The notes beneath the pieces were generated by a model that saw only the letters and a list, made by a program, of their open reading frames with translations, was not told where the DNA came from and did no database searches. Below, one piece after another: positions 19,230 to 29,600 of a stretch of DNA of 64,000 nt (the stretch's first letter is position 1; every line of letters begins with the position of its first letter). Source of the DNA: Thermoflexibacter ruber. GTDB lineage: Bacteria > Bacteroidota > Bacteroidia > Cytophagales > Thermoflexibacteraceae. The stretch is taken from assembly GCF_900113045.1 (NCBI RefSeq), contig NZ_FONY01000002.1, positions 169,852-233,851 of the forward strand. Direction: 5' to 3'. A program made the translations under genes and the position numbers.

Positions 19230-21722
19230 TTAATTTTGACTTGTACTCGGGTTGTTTTCTTCTATCTTAAAAATGAGTGGTTTTTTTACTTTTTCCTTTG
19301 TTAGTGCCAAATCAAGGACTTCTTGTATGGTTTCTACGAAATGGAATTTCAAATCTTTGATGTATTCTTTTTCTATTTCGTCTATGTCTTTTTTATTTTT
19401 TACTGACAAAATGATTTCCTCTATGCCTGCTCTGCGAGCCGCTAAAACCTTTTCTTTGATACCTCCTACGGGTAGTACCTTTCCTCTCAGAGTAATTTCC
19501 CCTGTCATAGCCAATTTCTCTTTGATTTTTTGTTGCGTGTAAACCGAAGCCAAAGAGGTAAACATAGTAATCCCTGCCGAAGGACCGTCTTTGGGAACTG
19601 CTCCTGCGGGAACGTGGATGTGCAAGTCGTAGTGACTGAAGATGCGGTAATCTATACCCAACTCCTCTGCGTGGGCTTTTAAGTAGGAAAGTGCCGCCAT
19701 AGCAGACTCTCGCATGACTTCGCCTAACTGCCCTGAGAGAGTAAAAGTACCTCTGCCCTTGCTTAGACTTGACTCTATAAAGAGAATTTCTCCGCCGGAC
19801 TGCGTCCAAGCCAGCCCTGTGGCTACACCTGCTACGCTATTATCTTGGTACATCTCTTTGTCAAAAATAGGGGCACCCAAAATCCTTTCTATGTCCGTTT
19901 CTTTGACGATTTTACTGTAATCCTCTGCCATAGCTACGGATTTGGCTATATTTCTGACTACTGCCGCTAATTTCTGCTCTAAATTTCGCACTCCAGATTC
20001 ATGCGTGTATTCGCTAATAACTTTTAAAATTGCTTTGTTGTCAATAGTAAAGTCTTTGCTTGTCAAGCCGTGTTCTTTCCTTAGTTTGGGGAGTAAATGC
20101 TTTTTAGCAATTTCTAACTTTTCTTCTTGTGTATAGCCATTGATTTCTATAATTTCCATTCTATCCCTAAGAGCAGGGTGGATAGTATCTAAGGAATTTG
20201 CCGTAGCGATGAAAAGTACCTTAGAAAGGTCATAGTCCACCTCCAAATAGTTGTCCATGAAGGAATGATTCTGCTCAGGGTCAAGGACTTCAAGCAAGGC
20301 AGAAGAAGGGTCGCCTCTAAAGTCAGAGCCTACTTTATCTATTTCATCTAAAATGAATACGGGATTGGACGAGCCAGCCCGCTTGATGTTCTGCAAAATA
20401 CGTCCCGGCATCGCCCCAACATAGGTTTTGCGATGTCCTCTAATCTCTGCTTCATCGTGCAAACCTCCCAAAGACATTCTTACATACTTACGTTTCAAAG
20501 ATTCTGCGATGGATTTGCCCAGAGAAGTTTTGCCGACACCGGGAGGACCGTAAAAGCATAAAATAGGTCCTTTCATGTCATTTTTTAGCTTTAATACAGC
20601 TAAGTATTCTAAAATACGCTCTTTGACTTTTTTTAGCCCATAGTGGTCTTTGTCCAATATTTTCTTAGCATTTTTCAAATCAAAATGATCTTTGGTAAAT
20701 TCCTGCCAAGGCAAGTCCAAGAGAAACTCTAAGTAGCCCAAAGCCATGGGGTACTCTGCAGCGGCAGGGTTCATACGCGCAAGTCTATCTACCTCTTTTT
20801 GAAAATGTTTAGCTACTGCCTCTGACCACTGCTTTTTGGAGGCTCTTGCTTTGAGATTTTCTATTTCTTGCTCTGCACTATCATCTCCCAGCTCATCTTG
20901 CAAGACTTTGATTTGCTGACGTAAGAAATAATCCCTCTGTTGCTGGTCTATGTCAGAGTGAGTTTTAGAGTGGATTTCTTTTTTTATTTCCAATAACTGA
21001 ATATCTCTCCACATGTGTTCTAACAGTTTAGTTGCTCTGTCTTTGATATTGTCAAACTCAAGCAACTCCTGCTTATCTTTCAATTCTGCGTTAATGTTCG
21101 AGCATAGAAAATGAATCAAGAAATTGATGCTTTCTATATTTTCCAAAGCTATCTGTGCTTCTTGGGGAATTTCTGGATTCAGGCGAATGATTTTTTGTGC
21201 TGTTTCTTTCAAAGATTGTGTCAATGCTTTGGTTTCTCTTTTAGAGGTGTCCAAAGGGGCATCTACGGGAAACTTGACTTTTGCTGTGAGGTAAGGAGTA
21301 TCTTTGATAAGATGAGCTATTTCTATCTTTTTAAGTCCTTGAATAATAATAGTCGTATTCCCATCGGGAAGAATAATTAGTTTTAAAATTCTTGCCAATG
21401 TACCTACAGAATAGAGGTCGTCCAGCGTAGGCTCGTCAGCGGCAGAGTTGCGCTGAGCAACCACCCCTATCAATCTATCTCCCTTATATGCTTTTTTGAC
21501 TAAGCGGATGGATTTTTGCCTACCTACAGTGATAGGGAGTACCATGCTCGGAAACAAAACAGTGTTGCGAATCGGAAGAATCGCCAAGTCTTCTGGATAT
21601 TTGGCATCTTTGATGTCCTCCTCGTCTGTTGAAATGATAGGTATAAATTCTTCTGAGTCGCTCCCACCAAGAATATTGGCTCCTCCCCAAAGTAGAAATA
21701 TGTTGTTAAACTGTTTTGCCAT
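19230..21722 (-). CDS. lon: ATP-dependent Lon protease
   Basis: This 830-residue cytoplasmic AAA+ protease degrades damaged and regulatory proteins. It has the LAN substrate-binding domain (about 45-250), a central coiled region, and a AAA+ module with Walker A GPPGVGKT (392-399) and Walker B VFILDEID around 455-462. The C-terminal protease domain has the Ser-Lys dyad Ser715 (DGPSAGITM) and Lys758 (GGIKEKVLAA), 43 residues apart as in E. coli Lon. The size is typical of the family. It is the first gene of a lon-htrA pair and is divergent from the membrane-protein gene at 21974. Confidence 0.97.
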   Translation of the reverse strand: MAKQFNNIFLLWGGANILGGSDSEEFIPIISTDEEDIKDAKYPEDLAILPIRNTVLFPSMVLPITVGRQKSIRLVKKAYKGDRLIGVVAQRNSAADEPTLDDLYSVGTLARILKLIILPDGNTTIIIQGLKKIEIAHLIKDTPYLTAKVKFPVDAPLDTSKRETKALTQSLKETAQKIIRLNPEIPQEAQIALENIESINFLIHFLCSNINAELKDKQELLEFDNIKDRATKLLEHMWRDIQLLEIKKEIHSKTHSDIDQQQRDYFLRQQIKVLQDELGDDSAEQEIENLKARASKKQWSEAVAKHFQKEVDRLARMNPAAAEYPMALGYLEFLLDLPWQEFTKDHFDLKNAKKILDKDHYGLKKVKERILEYLAVLKLKNDMKGPILCFYGPPGVGKTSLGKSIAESLKRKYVRMSLGGLHDEAEIRGHRKTYVGAMPGRILQNIKRAGSSNPVFILDEIDKVGSDFRGDPSSALLEVLDPEQNHSFMDNYLEVDYDLSKVLFIATANSLDTIHPALRDRMEIIEINGYTQEEKLEIAKKHLLPKLRKEHGLTSKDFTIDNKAILKVISEYTHESGVRNLEQKLAAVVRNIAKSVAMAEDYSKIVKETDIERILGAPIFDKEMYQDNSVAGVATGLAWTQSGGEILFIESSLSKGRGTFTLSGQLGEVMRESAMAALSYLKAHAEELGIDYRIFSHYDLHIHVPAGAVPKDGPSAGITMFTSLASVYTQQKIKEKLAMTGEITLRGKVLPVGGIKEKVLAARRAGIEEIILSVKNKKDIDEIEKEYIKDLKFHFVETIQEVLDLALTKEKVKKPLIFKIEENNPSTSQN

Positions 21723-21867
21723 ATTTTCAGCTTTTCATGTTAGTTTTCTGCCAAATTGTCTTATTTTTGGTAAGGCATTGGAATAGATTTTGGCAGGTAA
21801 TTTAATTAAAAAATAAATGCGAACCACAAAGATATGCTAAATTACTGATATTTACTTTATTTTGTTT

Positions 21868-21901
21868 TTGAATACTTATAAATAATTTAGCGTTAAATTT
21901 G
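21868..21901 (+). promoter_or_regulatory. Predicted Bacteroidota-type promoter
   Basis: TTG (21868-21870) is followed after 23 nt by TAAATTTG (21894-21901), matching the TTG/N17-23/TAnnTTTG consensus at its upper spacing limit. It would give a leader of about 65 nt for the gene at 21974. Confidence 0.5.
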
Positions 21902-21973
21902 GAAGTTGCCTTTTTATCAATCTATATGCCACTTAGATTTTTACGGATTCCTTTTAGTTCTCCAAGATAGTAT

Positions 21974-23317
21974 ATGAATTTACAAGACCTTATAGTTACG
22001 CCTATTTATGCCTTTATTTTGTACCTTATCTTTTATTCCCAAAGAAGAAAATATACGAATAAGCTCAATCGTAAGTATTTTATGCAGCTGCTTCACGCAA
22101 AGTTTGCAGGAGCGATTGCTATGGGCTTAATTTACTATTTTTACTATGATGGTGGCGATACAACTTTGTATTTTGATTTGGCAAGGTATATTGCTCGTAG
22201 CTTTTCCGAGAATCCAAGTGCTACTTACAAACTTATTTTCCTGCCCATAGACACTAACGATACTTCTCTATATCCTTATATTGCCGCTAACCTTTTCTAT
22301 ATGAAAGGCGACTCAGACACCTATTTTTTTATTCGCTTCGTGGCACTGTTCAATATTCTTTCATTTAATACATACAGCGTTTCTGCTTTATTTTTTGCTT
22401 GTCTAAGTTTTATAGGTTCTTGGGCGGTGTATTTAGTTTTTATAGATGTATATCCTCAACTTACTAAGCAACTATCATGGGCAATTTTATTTATCCCTTC
22501 AGTAGTTTTCTGGGGTTCTGGCATGATGAAAGATAGCATTACGCTCTGCGCGATTGGTTTGATATTTTACGGGTTTTACTATGTATTTGTCAAAAAGAAA
22601 AATATTACCAAAGGTGGAATACTCTTAGCAGTTGGTTTGCTGATGATTATGTCTATTCGCGTGCATTACTTGTACTGCCTTATTCCTGCATTGATGCTTT
22701 GGTTATACCTCCAGTTTAGAGATAACATCAGGTCAAGAACTTTCAAGGTAGTGGCTACTCCATTTTTATTGGTTATAGGGACTATTTTAGGCTATTTTGC
22801 CTCTGTAAAACTCACAGAGGAAAGTGCCTATAACATTGACAATCTGGCAAATAAAACCAAAATTACTTCTAACTACCTGCAAGCTGTAGGGCAGGGGTCT
22901 GCCTATGATTTGGGAGAATATGATGGGACCTTATTAGGCATGGCAAGGCTATTCCCTCAAGCCACAGGAACGGCACTTTTCCGTCCATTTTTGTGGGAGG
23001 CTCGTAACCCTGTTAGTTTGATAGCTGCTTTGGAAGCTACACTTTTTTTGTTTTTTACACTAAGACTTTTGTATAAAGTCAAGTGGAGGCGATTAGTCGC
23101 AGTAGTTTTTAGCGAACACTTGGTATTTGTAAGTTTAGCTTTTGCGATTGCCTTTTCCTTTTCAGTAGGCATTGCTTCAGGGAATTTTGGTACTTTGGTA
23201 CGCTACAAAATCCAGATGATGCCCTTCTATATGGCGGCTTTAATTATTATTCAAGAATTAACTAAAAAAGTAAAAAAGCGTACCGTAGTAATTACCTATC
23301 CGAAAGAGTTTGCATAG
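21974..23317 (+). CDS. Polytopic membrane protein of unknown function (447 aa)
   Basis: About ten predicted membrane helices span the whole protein. Recognisable landmarks are a GDTTLYFDLARYIA loop near residue 52 and the segment FIPSVVFWGSGMMKDSITL in the middle. This arrangement recurs in uncharacterised Bacteroidota membrane proteins and superficially resembles EpsG/Wzy-like polysaccharide polymerases or GT-C enzymes. I cannot assign a reaction. No polysaccharide genes are adjacent, and it stands between divergent lon and the acyl-CoA dehydrogenase, which begins 143 bp downstream. Confidence 0.7.
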   Translation: MNLQDLIVTPIYAFILYLIFYSQRRKYTNKLNRKYFMQLLHAKFAGAIAMGLIYYFYYDGGDTTLYFDLARYIARSFSENPSATYKLIFLPIDTNDTSLYPYIAANLFYMKGDSDTYFFIRFVALFNILSFNTYSVSALFFACLSFIGSWAVYLVFIDVYPQLTKQLSWAILFIPSVVFWGSGMMKDSITLCAIGLIFYGFYYVFVKKKNITKGGILLAVGLLMIMSIRVHYLYCLIPALMLWLYLQFRDNIRSRTFKVVATPFLLVIGTILGYFASVKLTEESAYNIDNLANKTKITSNYLQAVGQGSAYDLGEYDGTLLGMARLFPQATGTALFRPFLWEARNPVSLIAALEATLFLFFTLRLLYKVKWRRLVAVVFSEHLVFVSLAFAIAFSFSVGIASGNFGTLVRYKIQMMPFYMAALIIIQELTKKVKKRTVVITYPKEFA

Positions 23318-23460
23318 TTTTTATAAATTTTGACATTTCAATCCTTGCATTTTCTAAAATTGAAATTTATTATAGAAATTTGCAGAGTGAAAATGTAACA
23401 AAACAATATGGACAGTATGTTTTGTTATCTACCAATAGACACATCTAAATAAATACAAAA

Positions 23461-24684
23461 ATGACCGACATCTTAGTAGAAATAGAACAAAAAATCAATA
23501 AATCAGCCAAAGTCGATGTATTCGAGTCGCCAGATTTTTATCAAATAGATGACCTCCTTAGCGAGGAGCATCTGATGATTCGCTCTGCGGTTCGTGATTT
23601 TGTCAAGAAGGAAATTAGCCCTATCATAGAAGACTGTTGTCAAAATAATATTTTTCCTAAGCACTTAATCAAAAAATTTGGTGAAATAGGTGCGTTCGGT
23701 CCTACAATTCCTGTAGAGTACGGTGGTGGAGGGTTGGACAATATCGCCTATGGACTCATCATGCAGGAAATAGAAAGAGGCGATTCAGGTATGCGCTCTA
23801 CGGTTTCTGTGCAAAGTTCCTTAGTGATGTATCCTATCTATGCCTATGGGTCTGAGGCTCAAAAAAGAAAATACTTGCCTAAGTTAGCAAGCGGGGAGAT
23901 GTTAGGTTGCTTTGGCTTGACTGAGCCAGACCACGGTTCTAATCCGTCTGGTATGGTAACAAATTTCAAAGACATGGGTGATTACTACCTACTCAACGGG
24001 GCAAAAATGTGGATTTCTAACTCACCAGAGGCTGATATTGCAGTGGTTTGGGCAAAAAATGAGCAAGGACGTATTCATGGGTTGATAGTAGAAAGGGGTA
24101 TGGAAGGGTTCAGTACGCCTACTACCCATAATAAATGGTCTTTGAGAGCAAGTTGTACTGGTGAGTTGGTTTTTGATAATGTAAAAGTTCCCAAAGAAAA
24201 CCTATTGCCTAATAAATCGGGCTTGGGGGCACCGCTCGGTTGCTTAGACTCTGCTCGCTACGGTATTGCTTGGGGGGTGATAGGGGCAGCAATGGATTGC
24301 TATGAAACTGCACGTCGTTATGCCAATGAGCGTATCCAATTTGGGAAGCCTATTGCTTCTTTTCAGTTGGTACAGAAAAAGTTAGCAGAAATGCTCACTG
24401 AAATTACCAAAGCCCAGCTGTTAGCCTTGCGTTTAGGTCAGTTGAAAAATGCAGGGAAAGCTACCACAGCCCAAATTTCTATGGCAAAAAGGAACAATGT
24501 CGCTATGGCATTGGAAATTGCGAGAGAAAGCCGTCAGATTTTAGGAGGCATGGGCATCACAGGCGAATATCCTATCATGCGACACTCTATGAACTTAGAG
24601 TCTGTGATTACTTATGAGGGCACACACGACATTCATTTGCTCATTTTAGGTAAAGAAATTACAGGTATTGCCGCTTTTGTGTAA
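23461..24684 (+). CDS. gcdH: Acyl-CoA dehydrogenase, glutaryl-CoA dehydrogenase-like
   Basis: This 407-residue FAD enzyme of the acyl-CoA dehydrogenase family has the flavin/substrate motif CFGLTEPDHGSNPSGM and the C-terminal TYEGTHDIHLLILGKEITG. The latter contains the catalytic base Glu386 at the position used by glutaryl-CoA dehydrogenases. GAKMWISNSPEADIAVVWAK is also characteristic of that subgroup, which oxidises and decarboxylates glutaryl-CoA to crotonyl-CoA in lysine/tryptophan breakdown. Related short-chain dehydrogenases cannot be fully excluded. It is a single gene with a hairpin terminator about 35 bp after the stop. Confidence 0.88.
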   Translation: MTDILVEIEQKINKSAKVDVFESPDFYQIDDLLSEEHLMIRSAVRDFVKKEISPIIEDCCQNNIFPKHLIKKFGEIGAFGPTIPVEYGGGGLDNIAYGLIMQEIERGDSGMRSTVSVQSSLVMYPIYAYGSEAQKRKYLPKLASGEMLGCFGLTEPDHGSNPSGMVTNFKDMGDYYLLNGAKMWISNSPEADIAVVWAKNEQGRIHGLIVERGMEGFSTPTTHNKWSLRASCTGELVFDNVKVPKENLLPNKSGLGAPLGCLDSARYGIAWGVIGAAMDCYETARRYANERIQFGKPIASFQLVQKKLAEMLTEITKAQLLALRLGQLKNAGKATTAQISMAKRNNVAMALEIARESRQILGGMGITGEYPIMRHSMNLESVITYEGTHDIHLLILGKEITGIAAFV

Positions 24685-24718
24685 AAGGATAAAAAAGAAA
24701 TTGATTAAAAAGAAATAG

Positions 24719-24751
24719 CAGAAGTCAGCATTTGCTAACTTCTGTTATTTT
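24719..24751 (+). terminator. Terminator after the acyl-CoA dehydrogenase gene
   Basis: CAGAAGT (24719-24725) pairs with ACTTCTG (24738-24744). An inner AGC/GCT extends the stem past one mismatch, and a T-rich tail follows. It lies between convergent genes. Confidence 0.65.
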
Positions 24752-24767
24752 CAAAATAACTTACCTA

Positions 24768-26471
24768 TCAGTATCCCGGATTCTGCTTCAGGGTTGGTTG
24801 TCCTTTCAACTGGCTATTGACAATCTCCTGCAAAGGTATAGGGAAATATTCATGCTTATTGGCAGTAAACTGTACGCCTCTGAGGTAAGCACGCCTTGTG
24901 CCTTCAACGGCATAATAAGCGTTCAAAGTAGGGGCAGCTATTCCCCAACGTACTAAGTCAAAGAATCTATGCCCTTCCATAGCTAACTCCAAACGAGTTT
25001 CGAAGCGAACAGCATTGATAGCAAACTCTTTGCTTGTCCATGGAGTATCATAAGTGCCTACTCTGTAATTAGCTGCAGGGGCACCACTGGCAGTTCTTAC
25101 AAATCCATCTGGGTTAGCGGCACGTCTGCGAATTTGGTTTACTAACTCTCTTGCTCTTTCCAAGTTCCCTAACTCAGCCTCAGCCTCAGCTAACATTAGC
25201 AATACATGAGCATAGCGAATCATGCGATAGTTATTGGCATTGAAGCGAGGGTTATTCCCGTTTCCTGTCCAGCCTGCGGCGATGTCAGAAGCATAAGGCA
25301 CATTTTTCTTAGGAGAGTAAGGTCCTGCATAAGACATATCGCGGATATAGTTAGGAGTCATTGTTCCCCAATCCAAATAAGGCAGACCTATGCGTCCTAC
25401 TGTCCAGTCTAAACGAGGGTCAAGTGGTGAAGTGGTTTCGCTGGTTACTTCTGGAGCATTATTGAAAGTATCAAACAAAGGTAAGCCGTTGGCATCTACT
25501 TTGAAGGCATTGACTAAATTCTGGCTTGGTTGGAAAAATCCGCAGCAAGTAGTCTGTCCGCCGTAAGGATAGTTCAAAGTAGCCCCACGATTTCCATTGT
25601 TAGAAATAGCCGCACCATCATTGACAGAGTGTTGTACTTCAAAAATTGATTCTGCATTGTTGTTAGTAGCAGTTCTAAAATTATCATGGTATCTGTCCAT
25701 CAATCTATACTGACCACTTGCTACGATAGCATCAAATAAAGTTTTTGCTTGAGCAAATTTCTTTTGGAACATATAAGCCTTGCCAAGCATTGCGGCAGCA
25801 GCCCACTTGGTAGCACGTCCCGGCTCACCTGCCCATCTTGTAGGCAAGTTGTCATAGGCAAACTTGAGGTCTTCTTCTATATTTGCCCAAATGTCTTTGT
25901 CATTAGGAACTTTAGTGCTATTGGCATCGGCAGAGTTGTAGGTTTTGTCATCTATATAAGGAGCCATGTTCCACATTTTTTTAGCTTCAAAGTGGTAATG
26001 CCCCCTCAAAAATCTGGCTTGAGCAATGGCAGAGGTTTTCTCAGCATCAGTCATATCTTTGGCTTTTCCTGTCATTTGGATTACGTCATTGGAACGAGCT
26101 ACCCCATCATACACCGCTCTCCATTTGCCTCTAAAATGAGTATTGTCAGGTAGGATTTGTTTCTGCTCAATGAAGGAAATCTCAGGCTGGTCGCCAGAGG
26201 TAGAGCCTTTATAAGCATTATCCGCATTTACCTCACCGTAAATCCAGTTGTCTGCTGACCCATGCCAATCTGCATTAGGAGAACCTACGTTGGTTTGTAC
26301 TCCATCAAGCAAGGAATAAGCACCTATGAGTAAATAGTTTACGCCAGCCTTATTAGCGAGCGTGGCTTCACTCAGACCTGTTTTTGGAACTACCTCCAAA
26401 AATTCGTTTTTGCAAGATGTAGAAAATCCTACAATGATAAGTGTAAATAAAATTGAAAATATCTTTTTCAT
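24768..26471 (-). CDS. SusD/RagB-family outer-membrane lipoprotein
   Basis: The 567-residue protein has a lipoprotein signal peptide with lipobox GFSTSC (lipidated Cys20) and the SusD/RagB fold: a helical TPR-like core, an NEFLEVVPKTG N-terminus, and a C-terminal region with WTSKEFAINAVRFETRLELAMEGHRFFDLVRW. SusD proteins cap the SusC pore on the cell surface and capture a glycan or peptide ligand. It lies downstream of susC on the same strand (146-bp spacer), so the pair forms one transport unit. No glycosidase, sulfatase, peptidase or dedicated regulator is beside it, so the substrate is unknown. Confidence 0.95.
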   Translation of the reverse strand: MKKIFSILFTLIIVGFSTSCKNEFLEVVPKTGLSEATLANKAGVNYLLIGAYSLLDGVQTNVGSPNADWHGSADNWIYGEVNADNAYKGSTSGDQPEISFIEQKQILPDNTHFRGKWRAVYDGVARSNDVIQMTGKAKDMTDAEKTSAIAQARFLRGHYHFEAKKMWNMAPYIDDKTYNSADANSTKVPNDKDIWANIEEDLKFAYDNLPTRWAGEPGRATKWAAAAMLGKAYMFQKKFAQAKTLFDAIVASGQYRLMDRYHDNFRTATNNNAESIFEVQHSVNDGAAISNNGNRGATLNYPYGGQTTCCGFFQPSQNLVNAFKVDANGLPLFDTFNNAPEVTSETTSPLDPRLDWTVGRIGLPYLDWGTMTPNYIRDMSYAGPYSPKKNVPYASDIAAGWTGNGNNPRFNANNYRMIRYAHVLLMLAEAEAELGNLERARELVNQIRRRAANPDGFVRTASGAPAANYRVGTYDTPWTSKEFAINAVRFETRLELAMEGHRFFDLVRWGIAAPTLNAYYAVEGTRRAYLRGVQFTANKHEYFPIPLQEIVNSQLKGQPTLKQNPGY

Positions 26472-26536
26472 ATTACAAATTCAATTATGAGTTATATGTT
26501 ATGAATTAGTTTTTTACAGTTTGATAGTTCATAGAT

Positions 26537-26580
26537 TAATAGTTTTTGATAATTTAAAAATGTCAGCATAAAAACTATTA
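26537..26580. other. Inverted repeat in the susC-susD spacer
   Basis: TAATAGTTTTT (26537-26547) is repeated in inverse as AAAAACTATTA (26570-26580) with a 22-nt loop. It has no U tract, so it is not a classic terminator. It might stabilise or process the susC-susD message. Confidence 0.35.
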
Positions 26581-26617
26581 AAGTGTTTTCTAAATAGCTA
26601 TTTAACTATCTAAAGGC

Positions 26618-29600
26618 TTAAAAACTAAGATTTACCCCTACCAAAATAGACCTTGAAGCAGGGTAAGCACCTTCGTCAATGCCTATTTGGCGGTCTTGGA
26701 AGTTAGCACTTGAGTTACGCAAGTTGATTTCTGGGTCTAAGCCTGTATATTTGGTAAAAGTAAACCAGTTCTGTAACTGAATGTAGGCAGTAAAGTTTGC
26801 GATATTTACTTTTTCTAATAATACTTTTGGCAGAGAGTAAGAAAATTGAATATTCCTCAAGCGCAAGAACCCACCTTTTTCTATGTAATAAGTAGAAGGA
26901 TTGGAGCTAATATTGTCATTAGAACGCAACTGAGGTAACAAGGCATCAGTTTTACCCGGCTCCCAAGATTGGTTAAGCATACGCAAACTTCTATTTCCAC
27001 CAAAAGTAGGGAAGTCAGTCCAATAGCGAGTATAGTTGAATATTTGATTCCCAGAAACTCCCGCCCCAAAGATAGTTAAACCGAAGTTCTTATAGCGCAT
27101 ATCTATATTCAATCCATAAGTAAACTTAGGGTGTGGACTACCTATGATGGTTCTATCTGCTGCATTGATTACTCCGTCGCCGTTTACATCTCTGAATCTG
27201 AACTGACCTGCTTTGTTGTTTACGCCTCCACCAAACTGTACGGCATGTCTGCTTGCTTCCTCATCAGTTTGGAAAATACCATCAATAATATATCCAAAGA
27301 AAGAAGAAAGCGGATAGCCTTGCTGAGTAACTGTGGCGGGTGGCAGACGAGTAGTAAAGCCAAAGTACTGAGTGCGAGGGTCGCCTGTGGTTTTGTCCAC
27401 CATATTTCTATAGGTAGCAAAGTTACCACCTACATTAAACTGGAAGTCATCACCAATATTTCCACTGTAGTTCAAAGAAAGTTCTACCCCTTTATTGGTC
27501 ATTTGTCCAATATTTTGGAAAGGATTGACTGCCACCCCTTGTGTAAATTGCACTTCTACAGGGAAGAGCATATCGGTAGTACGTCGTTGGAACCAGTCAA
27601 AAGAAACATCTAAGTTCTTGAATACGGTAGCATCAAAACCGAAGTTGATAGAAGTGGTGGTTTCCCACTTTGCATTGGCATTACCAAACTGACCAAGGTC
27701 ATATCCTTGCAAAGAAGAGGTGCGAGAACCACGTAAATCATAATAAGAAGATTCTATCACACTATTGAAGATAGTTGCAAAGTTGTAATCCCCGATTTCT
27801 TGATTTCCTGTTTGCCCATAACCTGCACGCAATTTGGCATCATTTAGCCAAGAAATGCCTTTGGCAAAGTCTTCTTCGGTGATTCTCCAGCCTGCACTTG
27901 CGGCAGTGAACAAAGCAGAGCGATTAGAGGCAGAAAAACGAGAGGAACGGTCGCGACGTATAGTGAAATCTACTAAATACTTGTCTTTGAAAGAGTAGTT
28001 AGCTTTGGCAAATTCAGAAGCCAATCGCCAGTCGGCAGTTACCCCACCTCCGTTGATTTGTCCAGAGCTACCATTGTCCAAATAACGATTGACAAGGTCA
28101 TCTACCGCGAACCGCTGTCTTTGTCCAAAAAAGCTTTCACCATAAGCCTTGATAGCTTCTGTACCTGCAATTACACTTACTCTATGCACATCGGCAAAGG
28201 TTTTGGTATAGTTCAGGGTATTGTACCAAGTCCAAGAAAAATCATAGCTATTGGTAGTTCTGAGTGTATTGACGAGGGCTTGTTCAGAAGATTCTATATC
28301 ATTAGCACGGAAGTTTCTTAGGTTAAAAGTATTGTAATCTACTCCATACTGAGTTTTAAAGGTCAAGTTAGGCAAAATGTCATACTCTGCATAAGCACTA
28401 CCGAAGAAACGCAGTTCTATGTTTTTATTGTCTTTGTTTCTCACAAGTTCTGCCAAAGGGTTACGAGAATTGTCCAAATCTGCCCCAGATGTTCCTGCAA
28501 AATAACCAGCTACATCGTAAACAGGGATAATAGGCTGGATACGGTAAGCAAAGTTGATGGGATTGCTTTCATTGTTGTTCCCATTGGGCTGTCCTATCCT
28601 CTCTCCATAAGCAAATTGGAAGTTCTCGCCTACTCTAAATCTTTTTGTTACATTGAACTCTGTATTAGCACGAATAGAGTAACGCTTATAGCTGGTATAT
28701 TTCATGATACCTTGCTGGTCAAAATAGTTTACTGACATGGCATAACGAGCCATTTCATTGCCGCCAGACACCCCAATTTGGTGATTTTGGATAGGAGCGG
28801 AACTAAAAATTTCCCTTTGCCAGTCCGTTCCCTGTTTGTTGGTTTTGGTAATCAAAAATCTACTTGCAGGTGCGGTATTAGGATTATTGTTGTAATTGAT
28901 GTAGTTTCCATTGGCATCTCTGGCTACTCTTGGGTCGCCTTCCATAGCACCTGCTGGGAAAAGATAATCTGGAAGAACAGGCGTAGGACCGTTGCCAAAT
29001 TGGGCATGACGGGGGAAACCGTTGGGTGCGACTTGCCCTGCATTGATGCGCGATTTCCAGACTAAGTTTGCATAATCTTGGCTATTGGTAATCAAGTCCA
29101 AGAATTTCCATGGACTTTGCGAGCCGTAGTACATATCATAAGTGAACTTAGGTTTACCTGCTTTCCCTTTCTTAGTAGTAATAATGACCACTCCGTTTCC
29201 TGCACGCGCACCGTAGATAGAAGCCGCAGAAGCATCTTTCAATACCTGCATATTTTCTATATCGTTCAGGTTCAAAGTATTTAAATTACCTTTGGTAGGT
29301 ACACCATCTATTACATACAAGGGAGAGTTGTCCCCAATCGTTCCAAAACCACGCACACGCACCATTACTCCTCCGCCCGGTGAGTTGTCATTACTTACGT
29401 TTACCCCTGCAATGCGTCCTTGCATAGCTTGGGCTACGTTAGCGGCGGGAACGGAAAGCAATTGCTTGGAATCTATGGTTGCTACCGCCCCTGTAACATC
29501 TCGTTTAGACTGAGAGCCATAGCCAGTTACGATGATTTCTCCTAAGGTTTTTACATCTGCTACTAAGATAATGTCAATAACATTACTGCTACCTACAGCG

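Noticed and set aside
27131-27613. 160-codon plus-strand frame inside susC
   Set aside because: It is antisense to a conserved barrel-coding region with no family features.
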